NCBI GenBank assembly: GCA_947173495.1
Contig: CAMWFQ010000031.1
Location: 1-47,680, forward strand
Origin: an uncultured Lachnospiraceae bacterium
GTDB lineage: Bacteria; Bacillota; Clostridia; Lachnospirales; Lachnospiraceae
Reading direction: 5' to 3'
DNA: 47,680 nucleotides
Shown: positions 43,127-47,680 of the stretch, piece by piece
Layout of the letters: every line of letters starts with the position of its first letter
Position numbering within the stretch: position 1 is the stretch's first letter
Made by a program: the position numbers and the translations under genes
The notes under the pieces: model-generated
The model's database searches: none
Told to the model about the DNA's origin: nothing
Seen by the model: the letters and a program-made list of their open reading frames with translations, nothing else

Positions 43127-44845
43127 TCAGTCTTCGGCTTCATAGTTACCTATATCTTCCTCCATTATCCCCTTCAGCTGCTCTGTGTAATCCTCGTAAA
43201 CCGCAAATTCTTCATCCAGCAGAGCGTCTCCCAAATAATCCATCGCTTTCTCGTTGATGCCTTCCGCCAGAACCTCCAGCATCATTCCCTGTCCGTCTGT
43301 GAGCAGCTTCAGGGCCGCCTGTCTGTCTGGGGCATTCTCTTCTCTTAAGATGATGTGCAGGGCTTCTCTTTCTGTCCCGCTCAGCTCCTGCCAAAGCGCC
43401 TCCCAGGGGGAGTCCGGCGTAAGATCCCTTTCCTGAACCGGCTCCAAAGGGGCACTTTCCTGTCCTTTCGAAAGCTCTTTGAGGGAGAAGTCTTCTTCGA
43501 AAAGCTGCTCCTTCTGCCCAGCCAAGTCTGAGACCTCCGGAGCTTCTAACTCCGTGTCTGGAAACGCCCCGTCCGGAAGCTTCTCCTGGGACTCCTCCTC
43601 CGGCACCATCAGCTTTTCCTGCGTGATCAGCGCTTCCCGCCTGATCTTTTCCAGTGCGTGCTCATCGATTCTGACCACCGTTCTGGTAGTCTCCCGGTAA
43701 AACCTCATCACGCTTTCCGTCACCAGCTGCTTAACTGAAATCCCCGCCTGGGCGCAGGTATTCCGGATCCCCTCGCCGATCATATCCGGACGGGCGGAAA
43801 GCTTGTACGGATATCCCAGGGCCTTCCGTAAAAGCGATTCCTCCTGCTTCATCACATAGCCGATCAGCCCCTTTCCGCTCTCCATGGTGATGGCAGCGCT
43901 GCAGCTCCACTTATTCTCACTGCACAGATACACTTCCTTTTCGGAGAGAACCACCCGTCTGTCCCTCTGCCGGATATGGGGATAAAACAATGCCCCCTTA
44001 AAGGGCGTCCACTCCGGCATTTTTCTGGCCGTGTGAAACACAAACGCGTCCAGACTCAGTCCCTTCTGCGCCAGGGCCTGATCCAGTGTCTCTGTCACGG
44101 CATTAAAACAGTCCCTGATCAGCTCTTCTCTCCCGGGGAAAAATTTTGATTTTCTGATGTCATATGCCGATACTGCTGAGAGCAGGCCGAAGCGGTCTTT
44201 GGGGTCCGACAGCGTCGGATAATGGGCTGCAATGCCGTTTTTTTCCGCAAACTCCTTAAAGCTCCAGGGCAGCTCGTAATAAATATGATAATCCTTGAGC
44301 CATCTGATCATATACTTGTCAATGCTGCCCGCATAAAACCGGAACACATCCCAGAAATCCATCAGCGCCTCCAGCGCCTCCTCCGGGCCTTCCACACCGA
44401 TATTGTTCAGCAGTTCATATACATACAAAAAGGCATAGGAAAGAGAGATGTTCTGAATCTCTCCCTGCCTGACATTCGTCCTCCAGGTAAAATAGGTCCG
44501 CAGCTGATCATATCCCAGCATCTGATAATCTGTAAAATAAGCGCTGCAGGGAACCGCCTTTTCGCAGTCATCCTCAAAATCCTCCATAAACTTTCCCTGC
44601 TTATAAAAAATTCTGGAATTCTCCGCCCGCGTCCGGCTGTCATAAAACCGGGAACTGCCAAAATAAGAGCTTCTCTCCGCCCTGGCAATGTCCCGCATTC
44701 GATCAAACCTCTCCCTGACAGCACCCCTTTCTGGCCTCTGAATCTTATTGGGTCTGCGCACAAATCGGCCCACCCCGGGCATGGGGCAGGCATCATATTC
44801 TATCTCATAAAAAAAGTCTTCATTGTCACTGTCATATCCGGCCAT
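43127..44845 (-). CDS. TerB_N/TerB_C domain protein of a putative defence operon
   Basis: 572 residues. Residues ~75-290 match TerB_N, with the diagnostic YFTDYQMLGYDQLRTYFTWR and LSYAFLYVYELLNNIG. The C-terminal ~170 residues resemble TerB_C (VRIDEHALEKIRREA, then SGTEREALHIIL and AEGINEKAMDYLGDALLDEE), separated by an acidic low-complexity linker (~410-480). A canonical central TerB metal-binding domain is not obvious. It has no signal peptide or membrane segment. TerB-family proteins occur in tellurite-resistance-related stress and DNA-processing systems; here the ATPase and helicase genes directly downstream suggest a three-part machine. The ribosome site at ATG 44845 is weak, and the PepSY gene ends 26 bases upstream. 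Confidence 0.8.
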   Translation of the reverse strand: MAGYDSDNEDFFYEIEYDACPMPGVGRFVRRPNKIQRPERGAVRERFDRMRDIARAERSSYFGSSRFYDSRTRAENSRIFYKQGKFMEDFEDDCEKAVPCSAYFTDYQMLGYDQLRTYFTWRTNVRQGEIQNISLSYAFLYVYELLNNIGVEGPEEALEALMDFWDVFRFYAGSIDKYMIRWLKDYHIYYELPWSFKEFAEKNGIAAHYPTLSDPKDRFGLLSAVSAYDIRKSKFFPGREELIRDCFNAVTETLDQALAQKGLSLDAFVFHTARKMPEWTPFKGALFYPHIRQRDRRVVLSEKEVYLCSENKWSCSAAITMESGKGLIGYVMKQEESLLRKALGYPYKLSARPDMIGEGIRNTCAQAGISVKQLVTESVMRFYRETTRTVVRIDEHALEKIRREALITQEKLMVPEEESQEKLPDGAFPDTELEAPEVSDLAGQKEQLFEEDFSLKELSKGQESAPLEPVQERDLTPDSPWEALWQELSGTEREALHIILREENAPDRQAALKLLTDGQGMMLEVLAEGINEKAMDYLGDALLDEEFAVYEDYTEQLKGIMEEDIGNYEAED

Positions 44846-44871
44846 GCCTGTGCCCGCTCTTTCTGCCCTGA

Positions 44872-45702
44872 TCAGCTATTGTGATCGGTTTCCGCCTTCA
44901 GGATCCCGCCGCTTAACGCATCAATCTCATATTCGTATTCCGTCCGGCCCACGTCAAATTCCACCTCATAGATCATCCGGCCATCCTCTTCGTCCAGCTC
45001 TACCTTCTTTTTGGTCAGATCGGTTTCCGCCACATCTGCATCCTCCAGGGCGATGGCCAGAGCTGCCGCATCTCCGATACAGGCGGACAGATCTGCTGTC
45101 GTACCCGGAACCGTGTGAACGTCCGCATCATTCCCATGCCTGCCGGAATGCCGCGCCGAAGAGAGCGTTCCGTCCTTCCTCTCGCTCTCCGCCTTCAGGA
45201 TCTCTCCCGTATCGGCATTTATTTCATAATCATACTCATTATCATTATCCTCAAAGTCCACCTCGTAGACCATGATACCGTCTTCTCTCTCCAGATCCAC
45301 TCTGACCCGGAAAGCATCCTCCTCCCCTACCTTCGCATGAGAGCAGGCTATATTCAGGGCCTCTTCCTTTCCGATATACTCCTTCTCCACTACTGTACCC
45401 TGATCCGCAATGATACCTTCTTTTTCCGTGACAGTCTCTCTCCCATCCTTTCGGGCAGGCAGACTGCCGGTATCTCCGGCCGGCGGCTTCTCCGCATCCT
45501 CTCTGGCGGACAGATCCCCGGCGTCACTGACTGGCAGGCCGCCGACATCTGCGCCCGCGGCATTTCCCGCCGGATTTCCGTTTCTTTTCTGGAATACCGT
45601 ACCTGAAAAAACACCTACAGCAAAGGCTGCCGCCACTATAACAACTACCATCACGACTTTTTTGATCATCTGTCTCTTTAAATTTCCTTTTTCTGACATC
45701 AT
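44872..45702 (-). CDS. Membrane-anchored protein with two PepSY domains
   Basis: 276 residues: a cytoplasmic start, one membrane anchor (VVMVVVIVAAAFAVGVFSG), a long low-complexity linker, then two PepSY domains. The first has YIGKEEALNIACSHA to YDYEINADTGEILKAE and the second CIGDAAALAIALEDA to YEYEIDALSGGILKAE. PepSY domains are thought to inhibit peptidases or bind metals outside the membrane. ATG 45702 has AAAGGAG 7 bases upstream. It is separated from flavodoxin by a terminator and may be co-transcribed with the TerB operon. Confidence 0.85.
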   Translation of the reverse strand: MMSEKGNLKRQMIKKVVMVVVIVAAAFAVGVFSGTVFQKRNGNPAGNAAGADVGGLPVSDAGDLSAREDAEKPPAGDTGSLPARKDGRETVTEKEGIIADQGTVVEKEYIGKEEALNIACSHAKVGEEDAFRVRVDLEREDGIMVYEVDFEDNDNEYDYEINADTGEILKAESERKDGTLSSARHSGRHGNDADVHTVPGTTADLSACIGDAAALAIALEDADVAETDLTKKKVELDEEDGRMIYEVEFDVGRTEYEYEIDALSGGILKAETDHNS

Positions 45703-45720
45703 AATCTTTCTCCTTTACTC

Positions 45721-45758
45721 AAAAAGAACTCCCGGCATCGATTACATGAAAATGCCGG
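45721..45758 (-). terminator. Terminator after flavodoxin
   Basis: Stem CCGGCAT/ATGCCGG followed on the minus strand by GAGTTCTTTTT. It lies 19 bases downstream of the flavodoxin stop. Confidence 0.65.
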
Positions 45759-45776
45759 TCTCAAATGCCATGCTTT

Positions 45777-46220
45777 CTAAAATTTCCTGATTTTGTCATA
45801 AAACTCTACAGCACCCGTAATCTCTTCCTCCGTCGGATGTCCTTTGGCAATACCGCCGACCAATTTGAACGGCCCAAAGGTATCATAGCCTTTACAGCCG
45901 TAATTTCCCAGCACCTTTGCACCATTTGATTCAAGTGTCCGGGTAATGCTCTTCACATACCCATCGCCTGGATTCCCGCAGGTATAGAGGAGAAACACAC
46001 GGCTGCCTGACCTGATTTGTGCGGCAAATTCCTCCATACGCCTGTAAAATTTTCCAAAAGCAATCCCTGCGGCAAGGCCTATCATATCATAGCCTGACAA
46101 GTCTGTGACTGCTGCCTTTTCGATGCTGAGAGTCTCTACATTATATTTCTCCGCAATTGCATCCACCAGCTTTTTTGTGTTTCCATGGTGGGTGGATTCA
46201 TAAATGATGATCGATTTCAT
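45777..46220 (-). CDS. Flavodoxin family protein
   Basis: A 147-residue FMN-binding electron carrier. The N-terminal phosphate loop reads IIYESTHHGNTKKLVDAIA, with GIAFGKFYRRMEEF and YTCGNPGDGYVKSI as the isoalloxazine-contacting loops. Partner enzymes are not in the window. ATG 46220 follows AGGAGG. It is a single-gene unit with its own terminator. Confidence 0.92.
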   Translation of the reverse strand: MKSIIIYESTHHGNTKKLVDAIAEKYNVETLSIEKAAVTDLSGYDMIGLAAGIAFGKFYRRMEEFAAQIRSGSRVFLLYTCGNPGDGYVKSITRTLESNGAKVLGNYGCKGYDTFGPFKLVGGIAKGHPTEEEITGAVEFYDKIRKF

Positions 46221-46397
46221 AAGAACGCGCCTCCTGTCTTACAGACAAAATTTTTCCTGTCGAACTTATAATATGATTGTATCCAACCTATGAAAAAAGT
46301 CAATGTCGGATTTTTTTGTTGGAAGGCGTGGGACCGATAGAGGTTTCCCGGCATGGCGAAAATAAAAATAAAATATGATAAAATATTGATGAATAAA

Positions 46398-46426
46398 TTG
46401 ACATATTCCTGCCTCTTTCGTATAAT
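46398..46426 (+). promoter_or_regulatory. Consensus sigma-A promoter of the toxin-antitoxin locus
   Basis: TTGACA at 46398-46403, exactly 17 bases, TATAAT at 46421-46426: a full consensus match. The start site would be near 46433, shortly before the antitoxin repeats. Confidence 0.92.
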
Positions 46427-46450
46427 AATAATCGAGATAGAGAAATCTAT

Positions 46451-46550
46451 CGAAAATATTGTCCGCTTACCGTTGGCGGCCTACAAATGACCGGTTCGAA
46501 AATATGGTTCGCCCACCGGAGGCGTCTAATAAATGTCCGGCCCGAAAATT
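46451..46550 (+). ncRNA. Type III antitoxin RNA repeats (CptI/ToxI-like)
   Basis: Two 46-nt repeats (46451-46496 and 46497-46542) and a third start (46543-46550), each opening with CGAAAAT. Each can form a small hairpin (CCGC/GCGG in repeat 1, CGCC/GGCG in repeat 2). The loop can pair with the repeat's end: in repeat 2 CCGGA with TCCGG. This is the pseudoknot expected of type III antitoxins, which the toxin cuts from the precursor and which then inhibit it. Confidence 0.85.
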
Positions 46551-46551
46551 C

Positions 46552-46581
46552 TCAGCCCTATCGCAAGGTAGGGCTGATTTT
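46552..46581 (+). terminator. Attenuating terminator between antitoxin and toxin
   Basis: Stem TCAGCCCTA/TAGGGCTGA around TCGCAAGG, then TTTT. In type III systems this partial terminator keeps antitoxin RNA in excess over toxin mRNA. Confidence 0.85.
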
Positions 46582-46595
46582 ATAGGCGGTGAGGC

Positions 46596-47090
46596 ATGCT
46601 TTACAAAGAAGGCTATGTATATCATATCAAAGATGAATATTTTGAAAAAGTAAATGACAATATGCTCATGCAGAACAAAGAAAACGGTACATACCGCCCA
46701 ACCTTCTACTGTCTGAGAGACGAGAAGACCTCCCTGCTCTGGATGATCCCATTAAGCAGTCAGATAGAAAAGTTCAGGGCAATCCATGACAAACAGGTAA
46801 GAAAATATGGCAGATGCCTCACCATTGTCCTTGGAGAATTTGACGGAAAAAATGCCGCCTTTCTTCTGCAGAACATGTTTCCCGTCACTGAGCATTATCT
46901 TGACCACATACATACCAGAAGCAATAATCCAGTTCCAGTAAAGCACTCCATCCACAGCAAGATAAATACAAACATGAAACGGCTGCGCCAACTCCATGCA
47001 AGAGGCAGGAAAGTGGTATTCCCTGATATCACACGTCTGGAAAAAATCATGCTTGAAGAGGTGGACAGCAGCCCGTCAGACAGCCAATAG
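46596..47090 (+). CDS. Type III toxin, ToxN/AbiQ (CptN-like) endoribonuclease
   Basis: A 164-residue toxin that cuts cellular and its own antitoxin RNA; such systems act in abortive infection and plasmid maintenance. Family features: GYVYHIKDEYFEKV at the start, then NGTYRPTFYCLRDEKTSLLWMIPLSSQIEKF, KYGRCLTIVLGEF, AAFLLQNMFPVTEHYLDHIH and the C-terminal helical KHSIHSKINTNMKRLRQLH. The size and fold signature fit CptN from Eubacterium rectale best. GGTGAGG precedes ATG 46596. Promoter, repeats, terminator and toxin are all intact. Confidence 0.87.
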   Translation: MLYKEGYVYHIKDEYFEKVNDNMLMQNKENGTYRPTFYCLRDEKTSLLWMIPLSSQIEKFRAIHDKQVRKYGRCLTIVLGEFDGKNAAFLLQNMFPVTEHYLDHIHTRSNNPVPVKHSIHSKINTNMKRLRQLHARGRKVVFPDITRLEKIMLEEVDSSPSDSQ

Positions 47091-47225
47091 TCAAATCGTC
47101 ACAAAAACCATGGAGGAACTGCAGAACATGGAGTAAGCCAAAAAGAAATCCAGAAGGAATTCTGAACAAAGAAAAAGAACCCACCTCAGTTTCCCGCTGA
47201 AAGTATGGATTCCTTACCAAAAAAA

Positions 47226-47310
47226 TGCTGGTGGCCGGACTTGAACCGGCACGGGATTAACTCCCGAAGGATTTTAAGTCCTTTGCGTCTGCCTATTCCG
47301 CCACACCAGC
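47226..47310 (-). tRNA. tRNA-Leu (TAA)
   Basis: An 85-nt class II tRNA: acceptor GCTGGTG/CACCAGC, anticodon loop CTTAAAA (TAA), a long variable arm, T loop TTCAAGT, discriminator A. Confidence 0.95.
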
Positions 47311-47333
47311 ATAATCAATATAAAATTGATCAG

Positions 47334-47406
47334 TGGGACCTATAGGGCTCGAACCTATGACCCTCTGCTTGTAAGGCAGATGCTCTCCCAGCTGAGCTAA
47401 GATCCC
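47334..47406 (-). tRNA. tRNA-Val (TAC)
   Basis: A 73-nt cloverleaf: acceptor GGGATCT/AGGTCCC, anticodon stem CTGCC/AGCAG-type with loop CTTACAA (TAC), T loop TTCGAGC. Confidence 0.95.
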
Positions 47407-47430
47407 ATAAAACAAAATTTATGATATAAA

Positions 47431-47504
47431 CGACCCGGATGGGGCTCGAACCCACGACCTCCGCCGTGACAGGGCGGCGCTCTAACCAACTGAGCCACCA
47501 GGCC
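47431..47504 (-). tRNA. tRNA-Asp (GTC)
   Basis: A 74-nt cloverleaf with anticodon loop CTGTCAC (GTC) and discriminator G, the aspartate identity base. Confidence 0.95.
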
Positions 47505-47631
47505 AGATATAAAACAGATATAGCTGCGTTCTTCGCGGCATAAACAAACGCTGCCACTCTTCACAAACCAGCTTATTGTTAAACAACAGAATCCATACTT
47601 CGCAAGTCTTCTATTGTCATGGAGAAAAAAG

Positions 47632-47680
47632 TGGACCTTCGGGGACTCGAACCCAGGACCGACCGGTTATGAGCCGGTTG
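47632..47680 (-). tRNA. tRNA with CAT anticodon, partial (Met or Ile2)
   Basis: The 3' half of a tRNA cut by the window edge: anticodon loop CTCATAA (CAT), T loop TTCGAGT, acceptor strand AAGGTCC. Elongator Met is likeliest; Ile with a lysidine-modified CAT cannot be excluded without the 5' half. Confidence 0.85.

Noticed and set aside
46459-46653. 64-codon frame across the antitoxin repeats
   Set aside because: It overlaps the repeats, terminator and toxin start, lacks a ribosome site, and the RNA explanation accounts for the sequence.

Overview
The window looks like chromosomal DNA of an anaerobic Firmicute, most likely a Lachnospiraceae-type gut Clostridium. The evidence is moderate GC, a T-box leader on tyrS, YesM/YesN-type two-component pairs beside sugar ABC transporters, CsrA next to flagellin, strong AGGAGG ribosome sites, and tRNA genes without encoded CCA. 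Species cannot be fixed from the sequence alone.

Layout. 1-5 kb: HsdR of a type I restriction system (rest of the operon lies to the left), a gene-poor stretch, and a membrane-anchored lipase-like hydrolase. 4.9-11.2 kb (mostly minus strand): a flagellin module with two glycosyltransferase genes, a helical protein, flagellin, csrA and a small tyrosine recombinase. The recombinase lies between two inverted 27-bp sites, and the same segment holds a near-perfect sigma-28 promoter. In the orientation sequenced, that promoter points away from csrA-flagellin; inverting the segment would aim it at them. I read this as an invertible flagellin switch caught mostly OFF. 11-21 kb: DHA3-type MFS exporter with a possible leader-peptide attenuator, MGMT-family protein, Rpn-family nuclease, glycerate kinase, DUF4474-like protein with a metallophosphoesterase, acetyltransferase, CmpB-type membrane protein, tyrS with a T-box, and tRNA-Ala. 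A structured 88-bp intergenic repeat occurs beside the MFS gene and again inside the tyrS leader.

21-39.5 kb: two sugar-uptake loci, each with a binding lipoprotein, two permeases and a YesM/YesN regulator pair, and neither with its own ATPase. Locus B (21-28.4 kb) ends with an FAD oxidoreductase and its regulators, joined by 4-nt and similar overlaps. Locus A (28.7-39.5 kb) carries a GH95-type glycosidase and a GH27 alpha-galactosidase fused to a rhodanese domain, with its regulators divergent.

39.5-47.7 kb: a three-gene operon (TerB_N/TerB_C protein, BrxD-like P-loop ATPase, Lhr-like helicase) that looks like a stand-alone defence or DNA-processing system, then a PepSY protein, a flavodoxin, a complete type III toxin-antitoxin locus (consensus promoter, two 46-nt antitoxin RNA repeats, terminator, ToxN/CptN-type toxin) and a minus-strand tRNA array (Leu, Val, Asp, partial CAT-anticodon tRNA).
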